Below are positions 45,150-53,681 of a DNA stretch of 64,000 nt, piece after piece. How positions within the stretch are numbered: position 1 is the stretch's first letter; every line of letters starts with the position of its first letter. The notes under the pieces were generated by a model that searched no databases, was not told where the DNA came from, and saw only the letters and a list, made by a program, of their open reading frames with translations. A program made the translations under genes and the position numbers. The DNA comes from a virus, in IMG/VR virus record IMGVR_UViG_3300035670_000167, positions 1 to 64,000 of that record. One strand, written 5' to 3'.

Positions 45150-45655
45150 TATGAAGATGCTACAATGTATTCTAATTGAATAGAACCTGTATATGTAGTA
45201 TCTGTATCTCCTGCTTTTGCTTTGATTTCACTAATATAAACAAAATCTGAATAATATTGTTCATCTACATATCCTTCTACAACATAATCTCCCACCTGTG
45301 AGGCATTAAAATCATCATTACTTAACATAAGAGATTTACCCGGATCTACTTTAAACACAACAGACTCATCATTTGTTTTAATAATGTATACACTAGCAAA
45401 TTTATTACTTGTTGTTAAATTTGTAATTCTAATATATTTAACATCTGAGTTTACAAAGGATCCTGGAGTTTGTTCTGGTTCTGAGTTTGTAAAAGCTATA
45501 ATACCTACTCCAGATCCACTAAAATCATATGGAATTGTATCTATCCTACGAACAAATTGGTTAACAGAAGGTATAACAACAGTATTAACAGCCGTCTCAA
45601 TATTATTATTGGGAAGTAAGATTTGTTCCTGTATAGTGACAGTTAAATTTGACAT
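45149..45655 (-). CDS. Hypothetical beta-rich virion protein, 168 aa
   Basis: No family is recognised. The sequence is beta-rich with many Thr, Ser, Val and Ile, few Cys and no membrane segment (YIRITNLTTSNKFASVYII; VFKVDPGKSLMLS). The ending SIQLEYIVASS resembles decoration or fibre proteins. It has a late-type element at 45670-45679 and lies between PhoH and the neck cluster. A virion accessory role is inferred from position and composition. Confidence 0.65.
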   Translation of the reverse strand: MSNLTVTIQEQILLPNNNIETAVNTVVIPSVNQFVRRIDTIPYDFSGSGVGIIAFTNSEPEQTPGSFVNSDVKYIRITNLTTSNKFASVYIIKTNDESVVFKVDPGKSLMLSNDDFNASQVGDYVVEGYVDEQYYSDFVYISEIKAKAGDTDTTYTGSIQLEYIVASS

Positions 45656-45669
45656 GATTTATGTGTTTG

Positions 45670-45679
45670 CTATAAATAT
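45670..45679 (-). promoter_or_regulatory. AATATTTATAA-type late element (ATATTTATAG)
   Basis: The coding strand reads ATATTTATAG, 14 bases upstream of the 168-aa gene, after the PhoH stop. Confidence 0.55.
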
Positions 45680-45699
45680 TACAAAAATATTTTTCTTCC

Positions 45700-46434
45700 T
45701 TATTTTTTAGCTCTTCCGCTTGTTCCTGCGGAACCAGTTGTAATTCCTATTTCTGCAGCTTCTTCGTACATTTGTAACAGGTCATCTACGATAGGATCTC
45801 TATGATTTTGTTTAAGAGTAATACCTACCATATTTTTTATTTTACGAGATGCTGTATATAGAAATCTAAAGCCTGAATCACGTTTGGCTTTTAAATCGAC
45901 TTGATAATCATCACCACAAACAATCATTTTAGAACGTAAACCAATGCGAGTAGCAATCATTTCCATTTGTTCATGAGTAACATTTTGTGCCTCATCTACA
46001 ATAATACAAGAATCTAAGAATGTTCTACCTCGCATAAACGCTAAAGGTACAATTTCTATTTTACCGTCATTAATAAGAGCTTCTACTTTTTCTTTATCAT
46101 AAAGAGAATACATATTTTGATAAATTGGTTGTACCCAAGGGTCCATTTTTTCTCTTAAGTCACCTGGTAAGAAACCAATTTCTTCTCTTGATACTGTTGG
46201 GCGAGTAATTATAATTTTCTCAAAATGTCTTCTTAATAGACCATCTAATGCAATTTGACAAGCAAGTAATGTTTTACCTGAACCTGCTCTACCTGCTAAA
46301 ATAGTAAGTGTATTATTTAGTATTTCTTCCTTAGCAGCTTTTTGCTCTTCGTTTAACGGGATTTTAAATTTAATTGGATTTTTGATAATTCTTTTTTCTC
46401 TAAATACCTCATCGGTATGATGGTTTGATGCCAT
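45700..46434 (-). CDS. phoH: PhoH-like P-loop ATPase
   Basis: 244 aa. Walker A is LAGRAGSGKTLLA (about residues 47-59). The PhoH signature TRPTVSREEIGFLPGD follows, then Walker B SCIIVDEAQN and a KQNHRDPIVDDLL motif, with a CGDDYQVDL segment. PhoH proteins are ATPases, often with RNase- or helicase-like roles, common in T4-like marine phages and named for phosphate starvation induction. The start overlaps the end of the decarboxylase-like gene by 26 bases, so expression is coupled. The C-terminal SAGTSGRAKK tail is low-complexity. Confidence 0.95.
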   Translation of the reverse strand: MASNHHTDEVFREKRIIKNPIKFKIPLNEEQKAAKEEILNNTLTILAGRAGSGKTLLACQIALDGLLRRHFEKIIITRPTVSREEIGFLPGDLREKMDPWVQPIYQNMYSLYDKEKVEALINDGKIEIVPLAFMRGRTFLDSCIIVDEAQNVTHEQMEMIATRIGLRSKMIVCGDDYQVDLKAKRDSGFRFLYTASRKIKNMVGITLKQNHRDPIVDDLLQMYEEAAEIGITTGSAGTSGRAKK

Positions 46435-47149
46435 TGTCTTTTAAATTAAGTTTTACTAACTTATCGAGACCTGCATTAACGTGCATAGCATCATCTAATA
46501 CAAGCTCGAAATCAAATCTTTCATCCAGAGGTAGAACTAAGTCTACTTGGGAACCCCATCGGATTAAGCTAAATCTTTCATTTTGAGCTACTAAATCCAT
46601 TTGGTGTTTAAAGGGTGCAATCACGTTTACATCCTCATCGGCTATTTGTATTAGATAGTATGTGTAATCTAGAGAAGGAACATACACTTGGTTAAACATT
46701 CGTTCGTTATACTTCAAATAATCCATATTGTTAGGATTGATTACCTTATTTAAGATATCCTTCTCAACCGCTAACATTGGTTTATTTGTAGATTCAATGG
46801 GTTCTAAGTGTCTATATTTAAGTATTCCACCATAGGGTATGCGGTTTATGTGAACGTCATAAAATGACATAAATATACCGATAACCAATGAGGGTTTATT
46901 ATAATCACTATCACCCATTACATCCTTTAAGGTATAATTCATACCTTTAATTTCCACAACTGATTCATCAGGTTGGACTACTTTTTGATATAGAATTGTT
47001 CCATCCGCTGGGCTATAAAAATGCTCATAATCAATATAGTTTGGGCGGAGTGGGTCTCTAAAAAAGAAAGTATTTGATAATTCTCCTACAGGAAGTTTTT
47101 GTAATTCTTTAACTTCACCGTTTAGCCAATCTTCTAGTATTTGAGCCAT
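46409..47149 (-). CDS. Phosphatidylserine decarboxylase-like protein
   Basis: 246 aa. PSD makes phosphatidylethanolamine from phosphatidylserine using a pyruvoyl group formed by self-cleavage at an internal Ser. The triad positions are visible. FYSPADGTI holds the Asp (Asp49). GIFMSFYDVHINRIPYGG holds the His (His100) in the canonical DVH..R.P context. RFSLIRWGSQVDLVLP holds the cleavage-site Gly-Ser (Ser200), though the usual GST reads GSQ here. There is no N-terminal membrane anchor. It overlaps PhoH by 26 bases and shares one base with the amidinotransferase-like gene. The closest match is a cytosolic, short PSD. Whether it is active on lipids or decarboxylates another substrate is open. 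Confidence 0.85.
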   Translation of the reverse strand: MAQILEDWLNGEVKELQKLPVGELSNTFFFRDPLRPNYIDYEHFYSPADGTILYQKVVQPDESVVEIKGMNYTLKDVMGDSDYNKPSLVIGIFMSFYDVHINRIPYGGILKYRHLEPIESTNKPMLAVEKDILNKVINPNNMDYLKYNERMFNQVYVPSLDYTYYLIQIADEDVNVIAPFKHQMDLVAQNERFSLIRWGSQVDLVLPLDERFDFELVLDDAMHVNAGLDKLVKLNLKDNGIKPSYR

Positions 47150-48102
47150 TACAGTAAAGTTTTGTTATGATCAACTCTATTCAAATGCATCATCATACAA
47201 GATAACATAGCACCTGATTTCATATATTCTGATAAGTTGAATATAACAGGTTCCATACCTGCATCAGAACAAATTTTTTCTAATGATGCAATTTTATGTT
47301 TTTCACCTTCATAATATTCATGAGATTTTTTCATTTCAGAAATATTAGAAGCGCATAAAACCATATTACCCATACGTACTGAATTGGTCATTCCTCCTAA
47401 AGCGTCTTCGACATCTACATCTATAATTTCAGTATATTTTTCTAATAGTTTAATTTCATTTTCGTCATATAGTTCAGTACAAATTAATGTTTGATCACCA
47501 TTTAGTGGAAAAATTGAACAATCTAAATGATACAAATATTCATCAGTCATAGCAACTTTAATAATATTCATATCAAAATTTTTCTCCATCCACTCGTATG
47601 TTTTAATATTTGAACGAATACCATAACCACCTATATAAACATTGTCATACAAATATTTAATATCAGCTTCACCTTCCCATTTATAAGGAGAAATATGAGT
47701 TTTGTAACCTATTTGGTTAAAAAATTTTTCACCAACTAATTCTTCACCTTTTCTAGGATCAGAGGTAAAATTAGATAATAAAATGTGATTTTCATTTTTA
47801 ATGTGAGGTAATTGTAAACCTAAATTAGCTACATAAACTTGATCTTGAAAATTACCTTCTGCGGGGAGCAAATAAGTTAAAGTTTGACCAGATACAAAAT
47901 TGTATAGGTCCATAAATTGTTTATAAGCTTTAGGTCTGTTAATAGCTAAATCCTCATCTGTAAGTTCTTGCATCCAAATATTATTGGGATCGGATGTAGA
48001 TAAGGTAAAGGGAAAGTTCATTACAAAACTTTGGATAGGCAACTGACTTGGGGTTTCTTTCATTTTTAAAACATTAGTTAAACTTATTATTCTACTATAC
48101 AT
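47149..48102 (-). CDS. Amidinotransferase / DDAH-like guanidino-group enzyme
   Basis: 317 aa. The pattern follows the guanidine-modifying superfamily (DDAH, arginine deiminase, amidinotransferase). FQDQVYVANLGL lies near residue 85, EGEADIKYLYDNVYIGG at 143-159 (acidic residues plus GG loop), LYHLDCSIFPL with His192, and KSGAMLSCMMMHLN with the likely catalytic Cys302. These hydrolyse or transfer amidino groups of arginine-like substrates. It overlaps the decarboxylase-like gene by one base and follows the fibre-like gene and its terminator (48129-48150). Which member of the family it is cannot be decided by eye. Confidence 0.8.
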   Translation of the reverse strand: MYSRIISLTNVLKMKETPSQLPIQSFVMNFPFTLSTSDPNNIWMQELTDEDLAINRPKAYKQFMDLYNFVSGQTLTYLLPAEGNFQDQVYVANLGLQLPHIKNENHILLSNFTSDPRKGEELVGEKFFNQIGYKTHISPYKWEGEADIKYLYDNVYIGGYGIRSNIKTYEWMEKNFDMNIIKVAMTDEYLYHLDCSIFPLNGDQTLICTELYDENEIKLLEKYTEIIDVDVEDALGGMTNSVRMGNMVLCASNISEMKKSHEYYEGEKHKIASLEKICSDAGMEPVIFNLSEYMKSGAMLSCMMMHLNRVDHNKTLL

Positions 48103-48128
48103 ATTAGGTAGATACCTATAAGTAAAAA

Positions 48129-48150
48129 AGGCCTAGAAAACTCTAGGCCT
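48129..48150 (-). terminator. Rho-independent terminator
   Basis: Perfect 9-bp arms AGGCCTAGA and TCTAGGCCT with a minus-strand T run (plus-strand A run 48124-48129), 22 bases after the stop of the fibre-like gene. Confidence 0.93.
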
Positions 48151-48172
48151 CTCTTTAAAGTATTTTTGAATT

Positions 48173-48811
48173 TTAATAAGTCTTATTTAATGTAAAAATA
48201 TCACTATAAATATTATTACCATCATTAGTACTACCCCATTGAGCAGTTATATCAAGTGTATTAGAGATAGTAGTATTAAATGTTGTATTATTTACAGTAT
48301 TAAAAGCAAAGCCTTCAATAGTTCCATTACTGGTTTTTGTATAGTGAAATGCTCCTAATGAAACAATAGATGCTACTCCAGCTGCTCCAATTTGTCTGAT
48401 GGTGAAATCTATATTTAAAGAAAATATATCATCTGTAATGTTTGTAATAGCTTGAGTGCCACTATCTAAAAGGATTAGGCTTCCTGCTTTTACTTTAATT
48501 CGTATAGTCTGATTATTAGCGGCATTTAAAATTCCTCCCATTATTGCTCTAAAACTATCTCCAACTTGAAATCCGTTTGCAGGAACACTTAAGGTACCTA
48601 CTCCACTATCTATTAAAGATAGTTCAGAAGTAGTACCTGTTATAGGAGTACTATCTGCTGTTTGAGAAAATAAACCATAGTTGTTTCCTGGGATATAATT
48701 AATTGAGGTAAGTGTAGTATGTTTTGTTATACCATCCTGAACAATGGCAAATAGTTCAGCTCCTGTTAAGGCATTAGCTGTAGGTAATTGGGAAATAGGT
48801 AAATTAGGCAT
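48173..48811 (-). CDS. Head-fibre/decoration-like protein, 212 aa
   Basis: The N-terminus MPNLPISQLPTANALTGAELFAIVQDGIT has the ISQLP.A..L.G.E...(V/I)Q.G.T pattern common to phage capsid fibres and tail fibre-like virion proteins. The rest is a beta-rich, Thr/Asn/Ser-rich domain compatible with a jelly-roll (FSLNIDFTIRQIGAAGVASI; ITAQWGSTNDGNNI). It lies between the 91-aa gene and a strong terminator, downstream of the major capsid gene. A capsid-decorating fibre is likely. The N-terminal motif is clear; localisation is inferred. Confidence 0.75.
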   Translation of the reverse strand: MPNLPISQLPTANALTGAELFAIVQDGITKHTTLTSINYIPGNNYGLFSQTADSTPITGTTSELSLIDSGVGTLSVPANGFQVGDSFRAIMGGILNAANNQTIRIKVKAGSLILLDSGTQAITNITDDIFSLNIDFTIRQIGAAGVASIVSLGAFHYTKTSNGTIEGFAFNTVNNTTFNTTISNTLDITAQWGSTNDGNNIYSDIFTLNKTY

Positions 48812-48815
48812 AATG

Positions 48816-49091
48816 TTATACTGTTACATAAATAAAAGATCCATCTTCTTGTAAGATAGAATAATAATCTAAGTATTCATCGCTATTAATGTAAGATTCT
48901 TCTTGAGCTAAAAAACCAACAATATTAGAATGAGGTGCTTTATTTTGAGTACTTATCCAATTTTGTCTTGCTTCACTTAATTGAAACAAATATTGGTTAT
49001 AATAATTAACTTGTTCTTGAAGAGGTAATTGATAAATATGCGACAATTGAGTAAATTGAGGCCAAGTTATTTCTTCAAAAATATTAAACAT
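48816..49091 (-). CDS. Small hypothetical protein after the capsid gene, 91 aa
   Basis: Not recognised. Aromatic and Gln-rich (MFNIFEEITWPQFTQLSHIY; LQEQVNYYNQYLFQLSEARQ) with no membrane segment or metal site. It precedes the fibre-like gene by 4 bases, so it may be its chaperone or partner. It lies just after the capsid gene terminator. Confidence 0.65.
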   Translation of the reverse strand: MFNIFEEITWPQFTQLSHIYQLPLQEQVNYYNQYLFQLSEARQNWISTQNKAPHSNIVGFLAQEESYINSDEYLDYYSILQEDGSFIYVTV

Positions 49092-49120
49092 AAAGATTAT
49101 TTATTATACATATGAAAAAA

Positions 49121-49140
49121 AGCCCCGCTTTCGCGGGGCT
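49121..49140 (-). terminator. Strong rho-independent terminator after major capsid gene
   Basis: AGCCCCGC and GCGGGGCT arms with loop TTTC/GAAA and a T7 run. The GC-rich stem stands out in this AT-rich genome. Confidence 0.96.
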
Positions 49141-49173
49141 TCCTTTCGAAAATTAATCCTAAGTTACTTCAGA

Positions 49174-50946
49174 TTAGATGGTGTTTAAACCATTGATGTA
49201 AATCTTACCGTAGAATTCAGGACGTAACATCTTCTTAGCGTAACGAGTCAAGAGACCTTTACGTGGAGTAAATGTATCTGGATCGTACACTAGAGGAGTC
49301 ATAATTAATGGAATGTATGGAGCGAATACAGCACCTGTTTCCAAGAACTGAGAACCTCTATAACCCATAAGGATTAAGTTTTCAGTCATGTAAGGGTTTT
49401 TGTAAACTTTGTAACGACCATTAACTGAACCAACTTTCTGTACACCGAAAGCGTATTCCATTTGATCAGCTTCACCGTTATTAGTAGAAGCAAATCCTGG
49501 GATTGACTCAAGGATAGTAGCGATTGTTGGAGAAGTTACTAAGAAGTTAGCACCTCCACGTAAAGTCAACTGGTGGATTTTGTTAGATACTTTTTGGATT
49601 TTAGTACCTAATGTTTGGAACCACTGACCTTGTGTGTTGTAGAACGCTTGTGTTGTTGCAGCAGCAGCAAATGTATCAGATGCTGGGTTGTAAACTGTGT
49701 TGTTTACAGCTGACCAATATTCAGTAGCAGCAGCAGCATCTTCAATCAACATATCTAAGATTTCAAGGTCAATTTCCATTGAAATGTACTCAGACATGAT
49801 GTTTGTTAATTCAGCTTCAGCATCGATGTTTTGGTAAGCAGCTAAATCTTGTGCAAATTCAGGTGTCCATACTGCCTTCAATTTCTTGGTTTTAGCAGTG
49901 ATGGCTTGAGATTGCATTCTTACGTTAATCTCAGGGATAACGATGTCAGTAGCTGACGCAGCGTTAGGAACTGCAAAAGCACCTTCAGCTTCGAAATCAC
50001 CACGACCTGATTGGTTACCACCGATAGCAGATGTTTGGTTGTTACCTGAAGTTACGTTAATACCATCTTGGTTACCTGATTTTTCGTAGAATACAGTTAC
50101 TGCTGAACCTGAGTTAGGGATACTAGCAAAGTTAGATGAACCAGTAAAGAAGAAAGCAATTGTACCAGCTGTGTAGTTGTAATTTGTAAAAGCAGGTAAT
50201 AAAGTAGTTGCATTAAACAATGAACCTGTAGTTAATACAAAACCACGTGTTGCGTCTTGATCAAATGAAGGAATTGTTGAAGAACTAATCGTAAATTTGT
50301 AAATTTGACCAGCAGCTACAGAAGCTGAATAAGTAGAATCGAAATTTAATTCAGCCCAAGAAGCAGATACGATTGAACCTGTACCTGTTGTTGCATTTGG
50401 TGCAACACCTGTTAAAGATGAAGTTAAATTTGCAGATGCTGTAAATTGGTTAGTTGCGTAAGTGAAACGACCCTCAGGACCACCATATAAACCACCTTCA
50501 GCAGCTGGAGTAGAGAATGGGAATTGAGAAGCTGTGTTTCTGTTACCATATAAAGATGAACCAGCAGTGAAAGGTGTCTTATTATTACCATATTGGAAAT
50601 CTAAGAAGAACACAAGACCTGAAGGCATGTTCATTGGTTGAACTGAAACGAATTCTTTAGCTACGATAGTACCGAATACTTTACGTACTAAAGGAAGAGC
50701 AATACCAGCCCAGTTCTCACCTTGTCCACCTGAAGTGAATGATGAGTTTGAAGAGATAGTATTGGTTTCAGTTACTAATTGTTTAGCTTGGTTTTCTAAC
50801 AAGATAGACATGTTATTTTTATCAAGCTCGGTAAGACCTTCAAGAAGACCGGTTTTGGTCCACTTTCCAGCCAATCTTGCAGCGTCGCTTTGAAGTGACT
50901 TCCATGAGCCAGCTGCGCTTTCGAGTAATTGTTGTACTTGTGACAT
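49174..50946 (-). CDS. Major capsid protein, T4 gp23-like
   Basis: 590 aa, the main shell subunit. The N-terminal 60 residues are helical (LLENQAKQLVTETN) and correspond to the prohead segment removed by the gp21 protease. The mature core has ALPLVRKVFGTIVAKEFVSVQPMNMPSGLVFFLDFQYG, diagnostic of gp23-type HK97-fold proteins. C-terminal parts include RMQSQAITAKTKKLKAVWTPEFAQDL and MEYAFGVQKVGSVNGRYKVYKNPYM. Residues 62-78 carry NTISSNSSFTSGGQGEN, also found in the 285-aa head gene at 53964-54821. Its leader is A-rich (AAACAAAAACA) with no Shine-Dalgarno, as in Bacteroidetes. A GC-rich terminator follows. Confidence 0.96.
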   Translation of the reverse strand: MSQVQQLLESAAGSWKSLQSDAARLAGKWTKTGLLEGLTELDKNNMSILLENQAKQLVTETNTISSNSSFTSGGQGENWAGIALPLVRKVFGTIVAKEFVSVQPMNMPSGLVFFLDFQYGNNKTPFTAGSSLYGNRNTASQFPFSTPAAEGGLYGGPEGRFTYATNQFTASANLTSSLTGVAPNATTGTGSIVSASWAELNFDSTYSASVAAGQIYKFTISSSTIPSFDQDATRGFVLTTGSLFNATTLLPAFTNYNYTAGTIAFFFTGSSNFASIPNSGSAVTVFYEKSGNQDGINVTSGNNQTSAIGGNQSGRGDFEAEGAFAVPNAASATDIVIPEINVRMQSQAITAKTKKLKAVWTPEFAQDLAAYQNIDAEAELTNIMSEYISMEIDLEILDMLIEDAAAATEYWSAVNNTVYNPASDTFAAAATTQAFYNTQGQWFQTLGTKIQKVSNKIHQLTLRGGANFLVTSPTIATILESIPGFASTNNGEADQMEYAFGVQKVGSVNGRYKVYKNPYMTENLILMGYRGSQFLETGAVFAPYIPLIMTPLVYDPDTFTPRKGLLTRYAKKMLRPEFYGKIYINGLNTI

Positions 50947-50980
50947 TGTTTTTGTTTTGTTTTTTAAATTTGGTTTTAAA

Positions 50981-52228
50981 TTATTTTTTAATACCGGCTA
51001 ACATTTGCCATCTAGCAAATTGATCGTTAACTTCTAGAATTGGAGATTTTGTTGGAGCAATACCAGCAGCTTTAGAAGCACCACCAATCATTGATTCAGT
51101 TACAGAAGATTTTCTTTCTTTAACTTCAGTTGACAATGTTTCGTATACTAATTTAGCTTCTTTTACAGTAGTTGCTTTATCAAAAGCTTCCAATACTTTT
51201 GACTTTTGACTTTCAGTTAAATTCTTAGCTTTAAAGATTTTATTAACGTAAAGAAGTTTTGAATTTAAAAGATTGATTTCGTTAAGTTCTGATTTTAACT
51301 CTTCCATTTCTTTTTTCATTTCGTCAACTTCAACTTCTGCCATAGCTCCTACTTTTTTACCTTTAACAAGGTCTTTAACACCTCTGATTTTATCTTCAGC
51401 ATAAGCAGCTATAATAGACATTAAAGGAACACCAATAGTACCTGCAATAGCAGCTAAAATAGCTTGTGTATCTGAAATGTTCATTGCACCGATGTCATAA
51501 ATTTCTTTGACTCTCTTTTTGTAGTCTTCAACGCCTTCTTCTTCAGCAGTGTCTTTTTTGTCACCACGTTTAGCAGCAGGAACGTCTCCTTTATTACCAC
51601 CGTACTTTTTTCTTTCCATTAACTCAGTTTCTTCTTCATCTTCGATTTCAACTTCGTCATCTTCTTCTTCACCTTCTACGTTACCCTCTAGCTCGCCAGC
51701 GGATACCATATCAGCGATTACTGATTCGATAAATGATTTTAGGTCATCTTCAGACATATTTTCAAGATCGATTTCTTCATCTTCTTCTTCAGTCTCTACT
51801 TCTTCTTCTTCAGCTACATTGCCGTGAGCAGTAGGGCCTTTAGGGTCGTTGATCAAGTCATCTTCACCTTCCATCATGTCTTCTTTTTTTCCTTCTTCCA
51901 TATCATCGAGTTCTCTTAAAAGTTCATCAAGGTCCATTTCGTCAAGTTCTTTACCTTCTTCCATTTCATCTGCTTCATCCATTGTTTCAGCTTCATCCAT
52001 TTCTTTGGCTTCGTCCATATCGAAATTTTCCTTCATTTCCTTTTCGTCTTTTTTAGCTTCTTCGATTTCGGCTTCATCCATATCGTCCATTTCAGAAAGC
52101 TTTGCAGCTAACTTTTCTCTTAGATAAGGGGTGAAAGCTTCTTCCAAAGCAGCTTTTGCATTTGCAATAGCAGTTTCTTTAACAGCTTTTGCATCAGCGA
52201 TTGCTTCTTTTAGCAGATCTCTGTTCAT
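50981..52228 (-). CDS. Prohead core scaffold, T4 gp22-like
   Basis: 415 aa from the ATG at 52226-52228; the frame extends to a TTG at 52243. Strongly acidic, with a long Glu/Asp/Met-rich middle (residues about 45-210), then a helical C-terminal half with coiled-coil character (MKKEMEELKSELNEINLLNSK). It ends DQFARWQMLAGIKK. This composition and its place between protease and capsid genes identify the gp22-type scaffold, which is degraded by gp21 during maturation. An AGGA-like element (GAGGAC) lies before the ATG. A 200-base leader with hairpins and a terminator separates it from the protease gene. Confidence 0.88.
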   Translation of the reverse strand: MNRDLLKEAIADAKAVKETAIANAKAALEEAFTPYLREKLAAKLSEMDDMDEAEIEEAKKDEKEMKENFDMDEAKEMDEAETMDEADEMEEGKELDEMDLDELLRELDDMEEGKKEDMMEGEDDLINDPKGPTAHGNVAEEEEVETEEEDEEIDLENMSEDDLKSFIESVIADMVSAGELEGNVEGEEEDDEVEIEDEEETELMERKKYGGNKGDVPAAKRGDKKDTAEEEGVEDYKKRVKEIYDIGAMNISDTQAILAAIAGTIGVPLMSIIAAYAEDKIRGVKDLVKGKKVGAMAEVEVDEMKKEMEELKSELNEINLLNSKLLYVNKIFKAKNLTESQKSKVLEAFDKATTVKEAKLVYETLSTEVKERKSSVTESMIGGASKAAGIAPTKSPILEVNDQFARWQMLAGIKK

Positions 52229-52447
52229 ACTTTTTGTCCTCAAATTAAATGTTGGAAATACGCTTATTGGTAACGATTGTCGAAGCGTAATAAAATTTAT
52301 TAGCGTGATGCGATATAAGAAAATCGCATATTACGAATATACATATATGGGGATTCTTTAAAGTCGCCTGTTGCATTAAAAAAAGACCCGCAAGCAGTTC
52401 TTATGGTATGCTTACGGGTACATTTATTGCCTAAGGTAGCAGGCGTC
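52229..52447 (-). other. Structured intergenic region between protease and scaffold genes
   Basis: About 200 bases without a gene. It holds the terminator at 52386-52419, a hairpin with arms ATGCGAT/ATCGCAT (52308-52329) and an imperfect palindrome around 52284-52306. Arms TAAGACGCCTG and CAGGCGACTTTA flank the terminator (around 52366 and 52440). None of the AATATTTATAA elements is present, so the scaffold-capsid unit may use another promoter here. Confidence 0.6.
52386..52419 (-). terminator. Rho-independent terminator after prohead protease gene
   Basis: The minus strand reads ACCCGTAAGCA ... TGCTTGCGGGT followed by CTTTTTTT. The 11-pair stem includes one G-U pair and a 12-base loop. Confidence 0.88.
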
Positions 52448-53053
52448 TTAGAGAATGGGGCAAGTCCCATTAGCGCAAAGTATTTCTGTTAATATAGAAT
52501 TTACTTTTGCAAATTTATTTTCGGGAAGATTTTCTTTACCTTCTTTTACCAAATGCATATATGAACCTGGGTTTGAAGGGGTGGAAACGAAATCCCAACA
52601 TAATAATTCGAAATCGTCTTGTACTTCTAGAGTTTCACCAATTTGTTTTAATGAACCCATTCCACGAGATGATACGCCTACTGTTACGTTATTTTCAATT
52701 AATGCTTTTAAAATATTACCAGATACTGTAGGTAAAATTTCTAATTTACCTATTACTTTATCTCCATCCCACCAAATATCTCTGATGATATGAGATACAT
52801 TTTTAAGGTTAATAATTGAAGATTCAGGGTGATCTAATTCACCTGTTGCTCTATTTTCTTTAACAACATCTTGATATTTAGAAATTTCTCTTTCCCACAA
52901 TTCTTTTGGATAATATCTTCCATTCCCGTTTTTAACTTCGGCAGTAGCAAGTATCCCTTCAACTAAAGGATTACCAGAAGGTGCTTTTAAACCTTCAATT
53001 AGTTGTATGGGGGCAACTGAAAACGGGATAGTTTCAATTAATACTTGTTTCAT
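52448..53053 (-). CDS. Prohead core protease, T4 gp21-like
   Basis: 201 aa serine protease that matures the prohead. The likely catalytic His is in ATGELDHPE (His75) and the Ser in VGVSSRGMGS (Ser128 or 129). The EGILATAEVKNGNGRYYPKELW start and the DFELLCWDFVSTPSNPG segment are typical of the family. Targets should include the capsid and scaffold proteins encoded next downstream. It follows the 202-aa gene by 6 bases and is followed by a strong terminator. Confidence 0.93.
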   Translation of the reverse strand: MKQVLIETIPFSVAPIQLIEGLKAPSGNPLVEGILATAEVKNGNGRYYPKELWEREISKYQDVVKENRATGELDHPESSIINLKNVSHIIRDIWWDGDKVIGKLEILPTVSGNILKALIENNVTVGVSSRGMGSLKQIGETLEVQDDFELLCWDFVSTPSNPGSYMHLVKEGKENLPENKFAKVNSILTEILCANGTCPIL

Positions 53054-53059
53054 GATTTG

Positions 53060-53668
53060 TTATTTGTCTAAATCGCCGTAGCCACTTGATTTATATTTTC
53101 CTTTTGGTGCTTTAGGTTCGCCACCACCAACAAAATCTTTAGTGTATCCAATACCTTTAACACCAAATGAAGCATTTGTATGGTAATAATTAATATCTTT
53201 AGCCATGTTTTTAGCAACAATAGCTTTTAATTCATCAACTGTTTTTTTAGCATTTTTAGGATCAGCCATTTCGGTTAAATAACCTAACAAAAATGATTGA
53301 CCATAAAGGTTATCAATATTTTTAGGATCATTATTATCGAATTGATGATCTAAAGCTGCTTGAACATCTTTATCAATTTTTTCGAATGAGTTTTGGTCAC
53401 CGTATTCTTTTTTATCTTTAACACCTACTGCTTCTTCAATTTTTTCATTGAAAATTTTAAACCAGTTAGGTTGGGCTTTAGATTGAGTAACAATACCACC
53501 TATAGCTTCACTTAAAAGACTTTTACTTTTTAAAATATTTACAGCAGCATTAAAATCATTACCATGAGCAATATATTCAGGAAACATATTTCTAGCCATT
53601 TTAAGGAAATGGTCTTTATTACCTTTTCCTTCTTTTATAAGTTGATATTCTTGTTGTAAGGTTTTCAT
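53060..53668 (-). CDS. Hypothetical head-module protein, 202 aa
   Basis: Not recognised. Helical and charged at the N-terminus (LQQEYQLIKEGKGNKDHFLKMARNMFPEYI). The C-terminus is Gly/Lys-rich (GGGEPKAPKGKYKSSGYGDLDK). A segment IVTQSKAQPNWFKIFNEKIEEAVGVKDKK lies in the middle. This looks like an internal core or scaffold-associated protein. It has a late-type element 3 bases before the ATG (53672-53681) and precedes gp21 by 6 bases. Confidence 0.7.
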   Translation of the reverse strand: MKTLQQEYQLIKEGKGNKDHFLKMARNMFPEYIAHGNDFNAAVNILKSKSLLSEAIGGIVTQSKAQPNWFKIFNEKIEEAVGVKDKKEYGDQNSFEKIDKDVQAALDHQFDNNDPKNIDNLYGQSFLLGYLTEMADPKNAKKTVDELKAIVAKNMAKDINYYHTNASFGVKGIGYTKDFVGGGEPKAPKGKYKSSGYGDLDK

Positions 53669-53671
53669 CTG

Positions 53672-53681
53672 TTATAAATAT
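53672..53681 (-). promoter_or_regulatory. AATATTTATAA late element, very close to ATG
   Basis: The coding strand reads ATATTTATAA with 3 bases before the ATG (53668). Like 8000-8009 it leaves almost no leader. Confidence 0.5.

Noticed and set aside
51549-52127. Plus-strand Ser-rich frames opposite the scaffold gene
   Set aside because: They are shadows of the Glu/Asp-rich gp22 codons (GAA/GAT read as TTC/ATC and shifted Ser codons).
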